From Plantago ovata (lineage: Eukaryota; Streptophyta; Magnoliopsida; Lamiales; Plantaginaceae): DNA of 64,000 nucleotides. The notes beneath the pieces are model-generated. The model was given only the letters and a program-made list of their open reading frames with translations, had not been told where the DNA came from and searched no databases. Within the stretch, counting starts at the first letter, position 1. Each line of letters begins with the position of its first letter. A program made the position numbers and the translations under genes. Shown one piece after another: positions 1 to 10,969 of the stretch. The stretch spans positions 88,928,085-88,992,084 of the forward strand of contig CM051458.1 of the NCBI GenBank assembly GCA_028274465.1, given 5' to 3'.

Positions 1-244
1 AGCATTACAATTGAGGGAGGACTCAATACTGGATCATGTTTTGTTATTTCTGTTCCTTGTAAATAGGCCTCCTTACTTCTCATATTACTAGATAGAATTG
101 ATAGAGTCCTTGTTGCTTTATTCACCTTCCTTGCAAGTTGCACAAACCAACTTAATAATTACGTCTAATAATAATGATATACATAATTCTCAGTTATTTT
201 TTTGGTTTAATTCTATCTGCACTCTTCATTTGTGATCACTATTA

Positions 245-1309
245 ATGGCTAATTCAGAACGATGTGATGGTACTAAAGGCTCGCCCATTTCAGAACGATG
301 TCATGGTACTAAAGGTTCCCCACAACAAAGTGTTCGCCTTGTAAAAGGTTTGCCTAATACTCATGGTATTTGTTTCTTGAATGCAATCTTGCAAAATCTT
401 CTAGCTATTGATGTTCTACGTCATTATTTCATTGAATTGGTAGACGATTCGTATGGTCCTTTGACCCTTTCTATCAGGAAACTGTTTCTGGAGACACGTC
501 CTTGTACTACAACTAGTGGCGTAGTAATGGATGATGCCACGCCAATATTTCAGACCATGTGTACTAAGTTGCCTTCTATTTATGGATCTCGTAAAGGACG
601 TAATGCTCTCAAATTTTTCTTGGATTTGGTTAATATTTTGTCTAGCGAAGAAGAATTAAGCTCAACAACGCCTCATGGAGAAGCCACACTTGTGAATAAT
701 ATGTTTCATGTACAATTAAAATTGAAGGATAGTTTTAGTCGTTGGCGGACTCAAGTTTTCCTTCTGTTGAGTGTTCCGGATAACGACACTCAAGTCAGTG
801 TTACTATTGGGAGCTGTTTGGAAGCGTATATGATCAAATGGGATAAATGTATGAGCGCGTGGAGGTACAAGACGCTAAGTGAACCTCTTAGAACACTATT
901 TGATTTTTTCCTCAGAGTTAGAACACTATTTGATTTTTTCCTCAGAGTCAACAGGGACGCAAAGAGGATTAAGCTTATAACCAAGGCTCCTCCTATCCTG
1001 ACGATGAAGTTCCAGCCTCAAGAATACTCTTGTAAGATGGAATTTGGGGAGACACTTGATCTTAAACCGTATATGGATCCCAAATGTATGAATGACAGAG
1101 ATGAAACTTACCTATATGGATTAGTAGGGTTAGTAGAACATAAGCCTAAACACGTTTTTTCTTACGTGAAATGTCCTACAAGCAGCACAGGACATTGCTT
1201 GTGGTATTATGTTAATGATCATAGACTAAAACAGGTTTCTATGGAGGAAGTTTTGGACCGTAGACCTTATATGTTGTTTTATGAAAGATGCCGAGGTAGG
1301 AGAAAGTGA
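245..1309 (+). CDS. USP-type (C19) deubiquitinase-like protein, degenerate
   Basis: Intronless 354-aa reading frame. Residues 35-52 (GLPNTHGICFLN, then AILQNL) match the Cys box of ubiquitin-specific proteases, with the expected nucleophile at C43. The C-terminal part matches the His box: H303 in KHVFSYVK, then WYYVND (320-325) and a final YMLFYERC. Such enzymes cleave ubiquitin from proteins. The residue two before the Cys, normally Asn of the oxyanion hole, is Gly here, so activity is doubtful. No zinc finger or other domain is seen; 354 aa is short for the family. Two in-frame tandem duplications are present: a 12-residue repeat near the N-terminus (SERCDGTKGSP/SERCHGTKGSP) and a 10-residue repeat (RTLFDFFLRV). 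The start is the first ATG. Family call is fairly safe; function is not. It may be a young retrocopy or decaying paralogue. Confidence 0.75.
   Translation: MANSERCDGTKGSPISERCHGTKGSPQQSVRLVKGLPNTHGICFLNAILQNLLAIDVLRHYFIELVDDSYGPLTLSIRKLFLETRPCTTTSGVVMDDATPIFQTMCTKLPSIYGSRKGRNALKFFLDLVNILSSEEELSSTTPHGEATLVNNMFHVQLKLKDSFSRWRTQVFLLLSVPDNDTQVSVTIGSCLEAYMIKWDKCMSAWRYKTLSEPLRTLFDFFLRVRTLFDFFLRVNRDAKRIKLITKAPPILTMKFQPQEYSCKMEFGETLDLKPYMDPKCMNDRDETYLYGLVGLVEHKPKHVFSYVKCPTSSTGHCLWYYVNDHRLKQVSMEEVLDRRPYMLFYERCRGRRK
888..947 (+). repeat. 30-bp perfect tandem duplication inside the USP-like ORF
   Basis: Two adjacent identical 30-bp units (888-917 and 918-947) add ten residues without breaking the frame. 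Identity between the units suggests a recent slippage event. Confidence 0.9.
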
Positions 1310-1512
1310 GAATTATATCTCAAAAAAATAAAAAAGGAATTTATAGAGACAAGTGAGTTATGAGAATCATTTTTGGGAGATCAACCAGAAAGGATTGCTT
1401 GTAGCTATTTGCCGAGTTAGGAGTACATTTGTGATTCTTGGATTTTAGCCTTTGTCCATGTAGCATTGCTGTTTAGATTTAATTTTTAGTTCAAATGAAT
1501 TTTTATTTTTAG

Positions 1513-4500
1513 TGAGGTTTTCTACGGTCAGGCAGGCTTCCGCCTTGCCTGACAACAGGCACCCAATGAAAAGGCGCCACGTCATTCGCCTTCGTCAAGA
1601 AATTAAAGTAATTATTTTTATTTATTATTTCAATTAAATATAAATTTACTTAAATAACCTTGAATTAAAATAATAAATATAATTATTAAAAAATATATTA
1701 AAATAAAATATTATACATATATTATTATTATTTTTATTATTATTATTCGGGCCCATGGATGGGGCCCAGTCACATGTCGCGGGTCTGAAACAAACCGGTT
1801 AAGGTTCGGTCTGAATTCATATCCGATCTTTGCTTCTAATTAAAAAAATAATAATTTGAATGTTATGTAGGATTTGAACCCAAGCCACCCCAAAGAAAGT
1901 AAGCTTACTTAACCAACAGGAGAAAGCTTCAATTCGGTTGAATTGATGTTGTTATAAATATAAGCAATATTTTTGTATAATATAAGCATTTAACATTTTA
2001 AATGTGAATTTGCATTTACTCTGGTAGATTGATCAACGGAATTACTCATTATTCTAACCTAAAACAATGTTCATCCTTACCCTACTCACATGATGAATAG
2101 TTTGTAAACGTGTTGTCTAATTGAATTATTATTTATGAATTTTTCTACATTTATATTAAATAATAAACTAATTGACAAGAAGAACGGATAAAACAACATA
2201 AATGACTTGTTACGTATATGAGGCTACTATGTTGCTTCTATAATTGTGATAGAGTTTAGAGAATGTAAGTGCTATCTATGAGTATGAAGGTTTGACTGCT
2301 TTTATAGCAAATGTTTCATTGGAGAAGATTAATGCACTTATCAACATTATCTCGTATCTCAGTGATTGTTCATGAGTATGCATTTATCTCCTTCTTCAAC
2401 CTCCGAAAGATACTTTGGAGTCATGAGTCTATGAGATGAGCTTTGTTTAATTTGTCTTTTAGAATTTGTTGTGGACTTGTTCGAAGTGGGCTTTATTAGA
2501 ACTTGCTAAAGAGATATGAGATACCCATCGAGTGTGTGGTATTGAGTTGAATTAATTGGCTTTATTTGGACCGACTTAAGATAATTGAGATACTCATCGT
2601 GTGTTGGCTTGAAGCGTGTGTAGACTCTAATATTGAATCAGATGTTGCGAGTTGAATAACCCTTCAAGGGCGTGGAAATAAAATTAATACTCCATCCGTT
2701 CTCTCATAAGCTTCCTAGTTTGACTTTTTTCGGTCAACAACTTTCAACTTTGACTTCTAATTACTTTTAAAATGTAAAGATAAGGTATTTAACGAAATTA
2801 TGTTTTGAAAATATAGAACCTAAATTTTCATAGTATAATTTTGTTACATACTTTATCATTCTAGTTTAAGAATAATCTGAAGTTAAAACTGAAAGTTGTT
2901 GACCGAAAAAAGTGAAATAAGGAAGCTTATGAAAGAACGGAGAGAGTATTAATTTATGTTTTATTCATATTTTGACATTTACATGCTATTCTTTGATTAA
3001 TTCAATTCGGATAGGGCCGGTACATATCAATGTTATACATCAGTTATCCGTTACATTATTTTATAAACAAATGTATTTCGATATATACTACGGAGTAATT
3101 CGGAACGTGAACAGGAAAGCTCAACTTCTTGGGATTCACTTCAAAAATGCATTTTATGTTCCACAACAAGTCCCCTCATTTCAACCGAGTACTTTAAAAG
3201 AAGTCTTGTGCGAGAGTTTTAGCCACGGGGCATCCTCTTCTTTATGCTTCAGAACAACTGCATTACGTTTATTACAAATGCAACATTGGATTTCTAGGTT
3301 TATAATCCATCACTTGCATTAAGTTTGCTAAAAAAAGGTAAAAGAAAAAAAAGACAGAAAACAATTAAAAAACAATATTATATCCACACAAATGTATTTT
3401 GATTCATATTATGGCCATATTGCATTATATATCTTGGCCGTTTAGTCATATGTGTTCTTAATGTTGATAATTCTTTATCGGGGTGAGTTAGAGTCAATTT
3501 ATATAGGATCAGTTGAATCCAGTTCAAACTCAATTCGTGTAGTTTGATGTTAAAATTATATTTGGGTTATCATATGAAATGAATTATGGTCAAATATAAT
3601 TCGGATCGAATGAATTTTTGTCAAAAATAAATTTTGAATCAGTTTCTCTTTAGGTCAATTTTATTTTGTTCTGTCGGATTGGCTCTCGGATTAGTAACAT
3701 GTATATTTATGATGAGTCGTCGGATTAAGATTACACCTATATTACAATTAAAATTTAGTAGACATTTCTATTAATATTGTGAATAATTTCCTAATTGGAT
3801 TATAAAATTAGGATAGATGTAGCCCATTTAATATAACCCTTATATAATATATTAAATCAATTTTAAATTTAGACATAAAATAAATATGTGAATATCCTCA
3901 ATTTGAACGAATTTGAAATTTTAAAATTTATAATACCTCCTTTTTGTTAAATTTTAAATATTTTATAAGACGGATATGAGACCTGTAGCTATTTTTCTTT
4001 CTGAGACGGCGACTGATAGAGATAGAGGTAACAACGATTTGTGTGATTGCTGTTTATGTGAGAGAGACGTGAATCACTGAAAGAGTGTTCAATTAATTGT
4101 AACTTTAGGTTGACTATTGATTTTATATCTATATAAACAAAATAATTGCAATTGATAAATGAAGTAATTCGTAGCTTTGTAGTTTGGTATTGAGCTATTT
4201 AGCTAAAGGTCTCAGGTTCAAATCTCAACTATGAATTTTTTGGGTAACTATAATTAAATATTTTCAAATTTTATTAATAAATAATTTAATATAAAAAAAA
4301 TTCATCCAAAAAAAACGAAATATAAAAATTATTTATTAAAATTTTCATTTTTTTGAAGGGTAAAAATGACATTTTATAAAATATTAATATTTTTATTATA
4401 ATTTATTAATTAAAATATTAATAAGGCGACAAGGCGGGGGATAAGGCGAAAGGCGATCGCCAAAATTTGTTTGGCGAAGTGTTGTGAACCAGTAGATCAA

Positions 4501-4569
4501 AATCTAATGGTTGAGATCAACTTGCCTGATGTCAAGCAGGACGAAGCCTGCCTGACCCTAGAAGACCCC
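1513..4569. mobile_element. Candidate 3-kb element with long imperfect terminal inverted repeats
   Basis: The sequence near 1513-1560 (around GGTCAGGCAGGCTTC) is matched in inverse near 4515-4569, roughly 32 of 40 bases in the best part. Both ends continue into a GGCG-rich stretch, then an AT-rich stretch, then a tRNA-like B-box motif (1871-1882 on minus, 4215-4225 on plus) at a similar distance from each tip. No transposase reading frame is visible inside and no clear target duplication was found, so this would be a non-autonomous DNA element or two related elements in inverse order. A Stowaway-like MITE is nested inside. Confidence 0.4.
2690..2946. mobile_element. Stowaway-like MITE (Tc1/mariner), 257 bp
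   Basis: Long terminal inverted repeats starting CTCCATCCGTTC and ending GAACGGAGAGAG, flanked by TA on both sides (2688-2689 and 2947-2948). The arms read through TAAGCTTCCTAGTTTGAC and its inverse. No coding capacity. A second copy of the same family lies at 54355-54580. Confidence 0.85.
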
Positions 4570-5245
4570 ATTTTTAATTCAGATGTAAAAAGTTTTGTTT
4601 CTTTATTAGAGAATTCGCTATATATGTTGTTGATGTTAAGAGAAAATTCTTTAAATGAAAAAATGGATCCAACGGAATCTCATGAACCTATTCTTTCACA
4701 CCTTGAGACAAATCCTGGAATGAGCCCATTGGACTCCGGAAATTGGAATAACCCCCCACAAACTATTACTCTCTTTCTCTTTTGATACTATACTCCAAAA
4801 CTAATCGGTTCAGTGATTAACCCCCTAAATTATTATACTTTTGAAATAATTGCACCTAAAGTAGCTTTCTTAGTTAAATAAATATAGATAAAACAACAAA
4901 TGTAGGTGTTTAAATTTAAAATTTGATATATTTAACACATAAAAATATTTATTCATATTCCATGGCTATAAAGTTATATTCCACGTGACATACGGAAAAA
5001 AATAATTCCTCCGTAATTAATTAACTTTTTAGAGTTATTTTTTCCACAAATTGTTCTAAATTACATCGCGAAATATATAAAATAATATAATATATATCAT
5101 CAAAGTACATTAAGTACACTTTCACTATATTTTTATATATTTGTTTACAATACAAACTAAAAGCATTCAATGTTAAAATGAATAAAGCTGTTTTTAACTT
5201 GATTATGCTGGAATTTGAATAAAGCTGATTTTAAGCAAAATCAAG
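2947..5245. other. Intergenic, no supported gene
   Basis: AT-rich sequence. An open frame at 2972-3322 and another at 4471-4785 resemble nothing I recognise and begin without ATG, so they are not called. The tRNA-like stretch at about 4165-4225 (TTTGGTATTGAG followed by GGTTCAAATCT) looks like A- and B-box remnants of a SINE or TIR element. Confidence 0.5.
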
Positions 5246-5441
5246 GGGTGTTTGGAATTTTGATAAAAAAAAAAGTAGTTGTAGAGGCCAAAAGTTCATT
5301 TGAGTTACTTCTCAACTTTTGACGGTTACATGTTTTTTTAAGGAGAATTTACAACAGAAGCGGGCAAATCAAACACTAAAATTCAGCTTTTCTACTCCAA
5401 AAGCACAAAATCACTTTTTGTAGCATTTGCAAACACTCACT
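5246..5441. mobile_element. hAT-like MITE with perfect 8-bp target duplication
   Basis: A 196-bp element begins GGGTGTTTGGAA and ends TTGCAAACACTCACT, giving imperfect inverted termini (10 of 12 in GRGTGTTTGSAA). It is flanked by the identical 8-bp direct repeat AAATCAAG at 5238-5245 and 5442-5449. An 8-bp duplication and GTGTTTG-type ends are typical of hAT elements. No coding capacity. Confidence 0.75.
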
Positions 5442-5514
5442 AAATCAAGCCCCATTTCACCATCTTCTTTCTCTCTCTACAATCATATATTTATCTCTTT
5501 AAAAATTCTCCTCC

Positions 5515-5735
5515 CCCACTAATCCTTCCACCACCACCTACACTGCCACCACCACGCCACCTCTTCCACCACACTACCGCCGCCGCCGCCACCACCAAGC
5601 CACCACCACAACACTGCCCCCCCCCTCGCCGCAACCACCACCAACAAGCCACCACCACGTGCCCCGCCACCACATCCTCCTCTCCACACCACCACCACCA
5701 CCTCCTCCTCCCCACGCCACCACCGCCGCCGCCTA
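5515..5735. repeat. CCACC-rich simple-sequence tract
   Basis: About 220 bases almost purely C/A on the plus strand, made of CCACCACC and CCGCCGCC runs. Both strands show open frames here only because the tract lacks T; they would encode low-complexity Gly/Trp/Val- or Pro/His-rich peptides, so no gene is called. Confidence 0.8.
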
Positions 5736-5769
5736 AGTCAGATTTATTTTATCTCTCATCTCTCGTTTT

Positions 5770-6790
5770 CTAGTGTGGTTTTAAGATTGGTTGGTGTGGT
5801 TTTTAAAACCGGATGGTATGGTTTTAAGACTGTTTTTGAATATTGATATTTTCGAGCAATTTAGCTCATAGAGTATTTAGATTCGAATTTTCACCTATTT
5901 GTTTACTTGTAAATGTAAGTGGAAAAGTTTTGAATATCAATATTTTCGAGTAATGTATTTTGATTATTTATGTGTTCGTTGTGATAGGATGAGAAAGAGG
6001 AGGAATCTGAATATTGGATATTTTCAAGCAATATTCTGATGGATCCGCTGCTGTGGTTTTAATAGATTTTGGTGTGGTTTTACTCATGTTGTTGTGGTTT
6101 TAATAAATATGTAATTACTACTATGTTGGATTTGTCGATTGTGTGATTTTAAAGCGACATATTGTGGTTATATAACTCGTGTTAATGTTCTAAGTATCTT
6201 TAATATGATTTTTGGCTTCAGATACTACTATGTTATAGTTTAAGAGATTTTGGTGTGGTTTTAATTCATGTTGTGGTTTAAGAAATATGTAATGCTATGT
6301 GTTGGATTTGTCGATTGTATGGTTTTAATGGGACATGGTGTGGTTATAAGCATATTTGTTGTGGTTTTAAGAACTCGTTAAGATTCTAAGCATTAGATGA
6401 CTTTAAACCTCAGTTGCATGTTACTACTGTGCTATAGTTTTAAGAGATTTCGGTGTTGTTTTAATTCATGTTGTTGTGGTTTTAAGAAGTAAATAAAAGC
6501 TATTGTGTTGGGTTTGTTGATTATATGGTATTAATGGGACATGGTGTGGTTATAAGTATCTTTGTTGTGGTTTTAAGAACACGTGTTAAGGTTCTAAGAA
6601 TCTTTTATATGATCTTATATTCCAGTTGCATATTACTGATGTGTTATGGTTTTAAGAGATTTTGGTGTAGTTTTAATTTCTGTTGTTGTTTTAAGAAGTA
6701 TATAATGCTACTGTGTTGGGTTTGTCCATTGTATGGTTTTAAGGGGAAATTGTGTGATTATAAGCATCTTTGTTGTGGTTTTAAACAGAT
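5770..6790 (+). repeat. GTGGTTTTAA-rich tandem array, about 200-bp units
   Basis: At least four degenerate units follow one another, marked by TGTTGGRTTTGTCGATTG near 6118, 6295, 6499 and 6708 (spacings about 177, 204 and 209 bp). Each unit holds several copies of GTGGTTTTAA. Open frames such as 6525-6857 are made by the repeat itself. It starts directly after the CCACC tract. I do not recognise the family. Confidence 0.75.
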
Positions 6791-6859
6791 GATGATGATG
6801 ATGCCAATCGAGTTTGATGAGGAAAAGGCAAGAAACAGAAGTTCTCCAACAAGTTGATT

Positions 6860-8131
6860 CGAAAAAAGCAATGAATGTTTCAACATTGTAATGACTAAAA
6901 TGTTTAAATTAGCGTATTGTAATTTTCAGATTTTTTGACTTATTTAATAGTATTTTTTGATATTTTGTGAATGATTTTAGGTTGGGTACATGTACAAAAA
7001 TATTCAATATACAATATTCTTGAAACTCTCCGGGCAAGGCTGGCCATGGCGGAAGGGTTGCTAGCTAGCTGTAGCTAGACACGCACACCCATATGTAATA
7101 TGTTGTACACTTGTATATTCCCAGTCTTTCATCTCCTAGCAAGAGCAATCATTTCCATCTTTAAGTTCAAGCATAAAAATTTAACATCATCCAAGAATTT
7201 TGATAACGAGAAATTGTTTCTGATTTTGTTAGATAAGTTAGAACTTAGAAGCTAAACAATATAGACCACGATATAGAAATTCATCATTTCTATGATAACT
7301 CATCCGTATAGTATTTTGAAGTACTATATATGACAATTAATATAAACACTATATGCAAAACCCACGTCGCACCATTAAGTTTGAATTGAAAAACACACAC
7401 CACACCCTTTTTGTATGTGTTTTTTCGTGGATTTTGTGAAATAAAGGTGTTTATGGGGTATTTTATAGGCTAACCGGACCAAAATTTCCTATTGGTTAGG
7501 AAAGTCTTGATTCTTATAAGATGTAGTACTCGTTTTTAAATAAACAATTGATTACAATTTTAGCGTTGGTCCATATGAAGCCCATTATCCAACACAACAA
7601 GAGAATTAGACCATTGATAGATTTGAGACTATATCCGGCATTAAAACCTCATAAAATTCTACAAAATCCTATCTCTCCTGTCCTATGATTTCAAATCTAG
7701 TGGGTTGATCATCCCGGGACTCGGAGACCTTGGCAAGCCGAGATACTAAAAATATTGTAAAATATCTGTTTAACTCCGGGCCTGGGTTTTACAGAAGATA
7801 AAGTTTTAAAACCAAACGTAACGTTAAACTCTTCAATATGGTGCCGTTTCAAAAAATAAAAAACTCTTCAATATGGTCGTAAATACTAAATATCATCATT
7901 GTAAAAAAAATAAAAAACAGGAACGATCGATTTATGTATGAAATACAAGCCAGCACGACCTACCCGTACGTGTTTTGGCTGCTAGCGTAACAGAAACAGA
8001 AGGAAAAAAAAAAGATTCATTTGTACGAATTTAATTATCTTGATCATTAAGCCAGGCAGCCAGCTATTTTTGAATAAATAGCTGCATATTACTCAACATT
8101 TTCATTTTTTTCTCTGCTAACAAAGAAGAAG
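6860..8131. other. Intergenic and upstream region of the 631-aa gene
   Basis: No gene seen. A short palindromic stretch (GCTAGCTAGCTGTAGCTAG) lies near 7060. The last 100 bases before 8132 hold a possible TATA element. Confidence 0.5.
8071..8080 (+). promoter_or_regulatory. Possible TATA element of the 631-aa gene
   Basis: TGAATAAATA lies 52 bases before the ATG, leaving room for a transcription start near 8105 and a short leader. Position and composition only; weak support. Confidence 0.35.
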
Positions 8132-10027
8132 ATGAGTTCACCAAACAGGTTGGATCCCCCTCCTCCATACTCTCCTAGAACTCGATACTTGTTGGATGCG
8201 ATTGATACAAGTCTGAGGTTTGTATTAGAGATGATTATGCTTAGTTTCATATTGTGGTTACTGTATGTATCCTTTTGCCGTCGCCGTCATGCTCAACCTG
8301 ATGAGCAGGAGTATGAGCTTCCTGTTCTCCCGAATCCAGATCTAGTGAATTCAGATGAACACGTACACGAAGATGGTGATAATGATGTTCCAGTGAATCA
8401 AGAGCATAACCTTCACATCGATGAAGAGAATCATCATGAAGATGATGAGGATAATGAAGTTCCTGTGAATCAACATGAGCATGAGCTGCTAGAGAATCCA
8501 GATGAAGAGGAACATGAAGATGATGAGCATGATGAAGTTCCTGTGAATCAAGGTGAGCATGAGCAACTTCACATCTCACCTGTGAATGAAGATGTTGAGG
8601 AAGAGAATGTGCTGCTTCATGATGTTCCACCTAATGAGGAATTAGAGTTAGCTGGCAATCGTGATCAGGAGATTGATGCTGGTACTTCTAGTGAGTTTAT
8701 TATGCCGCTGGTTGTTATACCGTCTCCGGTTTCCAGTGAGATAGATGAGGCCGAAGCTCTGGTGTTAGCAATGGCTACACAAGGGGTGCTGCGTGAATAT
8801 GATCAAGTGCAGGTGTTTGGTACTCATGATGTTCAGGAGATTAATGCTGGTATTGCTTGTGAGGTTATGGTACCGGCAGTTCTTATGCCGTCTCCAGTTG
8901 CGAGTGAGATAGATGGGGCCGAAGCTTTGGTGTTAGCAATGGCAACCGAAGGGGTGATGCATGAATATCAAGCGCAGGTGTTTAGCACTCATGATGAGTT
9001 AACTGATGATGGTACGGATTTTGATGCCGGTGTTGCTTGTGAGTTTATGGTGCTGCCAGTTCTTATACGGTCTCCGGTTGCCAGTGAGATAGATGATGCC
9101 GAAGCATTGGTGTTAGCAATGGCTACAGAAGAGGTGCTGCGTGAATATGAAGTGCAGGTGTTTGGTACTCATGATGAGTTTACTGATGATTGTCCCGATT
9201 TTGATGCTAGTGTTGCTTGTGAGGTTATGGTGACGGGGGTTCTTATACCGTCTCCTGTTGCAAGTGAGATAGATGAGACCGAAGCATTGGTGTTAGCAAT
9301 GGCTACGGAAGGAGTGCTGTGTGACTATCAAGTGCAGGTGTTTGGCACTAATGATGAGTTTACTGGTGATGGTCCCGGTTTTGATGCTGGTGCTTCTGGT
9401 GAGTTTATGGTGCTTCCGGTTCTTATACGGTCTCCGGTTGCCAGTGAGATAGATGAGGCCGAAGCATTGGTGTTAGCAATGGCTACAGAAGAGGTGCTGC
9501 ATGAATATGAAGTGCAGGTGTTTGGTACTCATGATGAGTTTACTGATGATTGTCCCGATTTTGATGCTAGTGTTGCTTGTGAGGTTATGGTGACGGGGGT
9601 TCTTATACCGTCTCCTGTTGCAAGTGAGATAGATGATGCCGAAGCATTGGTGTTAGCAATGGCTACAGAAGGAGTGCTGTGTGACTATCAAGTGCAGGTG
9701 TTTGGCACTAATGATGAGTTTACTGGTGATGGTCCCGGTTGTGATGCTGGTGCTTCTGGTGAGTTTATGGTGCTTCCGGTTCTTATACGGTCTCCGGTTG
9801 CCAGTGAGATAGATGAGGCCGAAGCATTGGTGTTAGCAATGGCTACCGAAGAGGTGCTGCATGAATATGAAGTGCAGGTGTTTGGTACTCATGATGTGTT
9901 TGATGAGTTTGCTGCTATGCCCCCAGTCGTGGCATCACCAGTTTCCGGTGAAAGAGATTATGCTGAAGCTCTGGTTCTAATGTCTGCCGCAGAAAATCTG
10001 TTGTTTGGTTATGAAGTTAAAAATTAG
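8132..10027 (+). CDS. Membrane-anchored acidic protein with eight ~60-residue repeats (unknown)
   Basis: A single long exon of 631 aa that I do not recognise. Residues 8-14 are proline-rich with a PPPPYSP motif (a PPxY type that can bind WW domains). One hydrophobic segment (about 30-50) is followed by CRRRH, so a single-pass anchor with the rest cytosolic is likely. Residues about 60-165 are Glu/Asp/His-rich with repeated DEVPVNQ or NEVPVNQ. Residues about 198-625 hold eight repeats centred on SPVASEID, EAEALVLAMAT and an LxEYxVQVFGTHD tail. Unit starts on DNA: 8723, 8891, 9071, 9251, 9431, 9611, 9791 and 9935. The middle units are exactly 180 bp and alternate in a 360-bp higher-order pattern. 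The frame is kept throughout, which argues for a coding gene. Function unknown. Confidence 0.75.
   Translation: MSSPNRLDPPPPYSPRTRYLLDAIDTSLRFVLEMIMLSFILWLLYVSFCRRRHAQPDEQEYELPVLPNPDLVNSDEHVHEDGDNDVPVNQEHNLHIDEENHHEDDEDNEVPVNQHEHELLENPDEEEHEDDEHDEVPVNQGEHEQLHISPVNEDVEEENVLLHDVPPNEELELAGNRDQEIDAGTSSEFIMPLVVIPSPVSSEIDEAEALVLAMATQGVLREYDQVQVFGTHDVQEINAGIACEVMVPAVLMPSPVASEIDGAEALVLAMATEGVMHEYQAQVFSTHDELTDDGTDFDAGVACEFMVLPVLIRSPVASEIDDAEALVLAMATEEVLREYEVQVFGTHDEFTDDCPDFDASVACEVMVTGVLIPSPVASEIDETEALVLAMATEGVLCDYQVQVFGTNDEFTGDGPGFDAGASGEFMVLPVLIRSPVASEIDEAEALVLAMATEEVLHEYEVQVFGTHDEFTDDCPDFDASVACEVMVTGVLIPSPVASEIDDAEALVLAMATEGVLCDYQVQVFGTNDEFTGDGPGCDAGASGEFMVLPVLIRSPVASEIDEAEALVLAMATEEVLHEYEVQVFGTHDVFDEFAAMPPVVASPVSGERDYAEALVLMSAAENLLFGYEVKN
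8723..9999 (+). repeat. Coding tandem repeat, 180-bp units with 360-bp higher-order period
   Basis: The stretch 9181-9540 is nearly identical to 9541-9900, so two-unit blocks were duplicated recently; the outer units (8723, 8891, 9935) are more diverged and have lengths of 168 and 144 bp. All length changes are multiples of three. Confidence 0.9.
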
Positions 10028-10263
10028 TAGTCTCGAGATTCATAGTTGAGTTAGGCGGTTGATGGTGTTGGCTAGCTGTTAGGCTACGTCATACTTTTGG
10101 TTTGAATGTTTAAGTTGGATTGAATCAAAAGAATTTTGTTGTCTGATTTCACTTTTTTTGTTTGGCTCGAGTTTATTCACTTGTAGGGGATGGTTATTAC
10201 TTGGCTGAAGTAATGCTTGGTTGAGTTCTGATTCTTGCTGTGATCTTTGGCGTTGTTTTTAGT

Positions 10264-10915
10264 CTGATGTATATGTTAATGAATTCGGTTGATGATTGCA
10301 GGGGTTTGAGGTTTATGTGTGATTTTTGGTTCATGCTTCAAGTATGTTGCTGATATGATGAGAATAACTGGATGAAGATTGGTCTGTGTACTAACTCTTC
10401 TTTGTGTTACCTGATGCGCAGAGTTTGAACCCAATGGCTGAATTTCATGGAGAAGCACGTGCTGGTGGATGCGCTATTTATGTCAGGTAGTATAACATGC
10501 GCGAACCTCATAAATTGTGTTGTTACAGAATGTATGCTATAGTTACATGCGCGGACCTTTTTCGTTCATACAATGAAATAACCTGCATTATGTATTAAAA
10601 CATAACAGTTGGAACTCCTGATATGAGGTTTGTTAATTTAAAATTTGTTATTTTTTCATTAGTTAGTCTGATGAACAATGCAACATGTACAACTGTTCCA
10701 TCATTGAGCATCCATGTATGCAAGTGATAAACCGGGACTTCATGACTTTAATCTTCTTAAGAAGCTCGTGCATCCTGATGGTTCCATATTGAGGGGGAAG
10801 CTTCCAGGAAGACCAAAACGTGATCGTCTCTTTTCAGGTCTAGCAAGAGACAGAAAAAGGTATGTTTGGCTAGTGGGATATTGCATCCTGAACGTATTTA
10901 TGGTGCACTGCTAAG
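10264..10915 (+). pseudogene. Raffinose synthase (galactinol-sucrose galactosyltransferase, GH36) fragment
   Basis: Three pieces of a raffinose-synthase/SIP1-like gene in order. Near 10295 GLRFMC after a CAG acceptor matches the start of the exon whose family form continues with a [10 protein letters not shown]-like motif. Near 10422-10485 SLNPMAEFHGEAR then GGCAIYV ends at GTCAG/GTAG. From about 10722 [20 protein letters not shown] and KLPGRP follow an AAG acceptor, to a GT near 10860. Active enzymes move galactose from galactinol to sucrose and are about 750-850 aa with all catalytic blocks; nearly all are missing here, and the N- and C-terminal pieces are only about 100 bp apart. This is a collapsed copy and no intact parent is in the window. 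Confidence 0.8.
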
Positions 10916-10969
10916 ACTAGGAGGTATCATTAATTTTACATATTTTTGCATGTCTTATGCTCTCTGTTT

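Noticed and set aside
2972-3322. 116-aa open frame
   Set aside because: No ATG at the start, no recognisable domain, in repeat-rich DNA.
5491-5715. Open frames for Trp/Gly/Val-rich peptides on the minus strand
   Set aside because: They come from a C/A-only simple tract open in several frames at once.
6525-6857. 110-aa open frame rich in Cys, Phe and Val
   Set aside because: Made of the GTGGTTTT tandem units and begins without support for a start.
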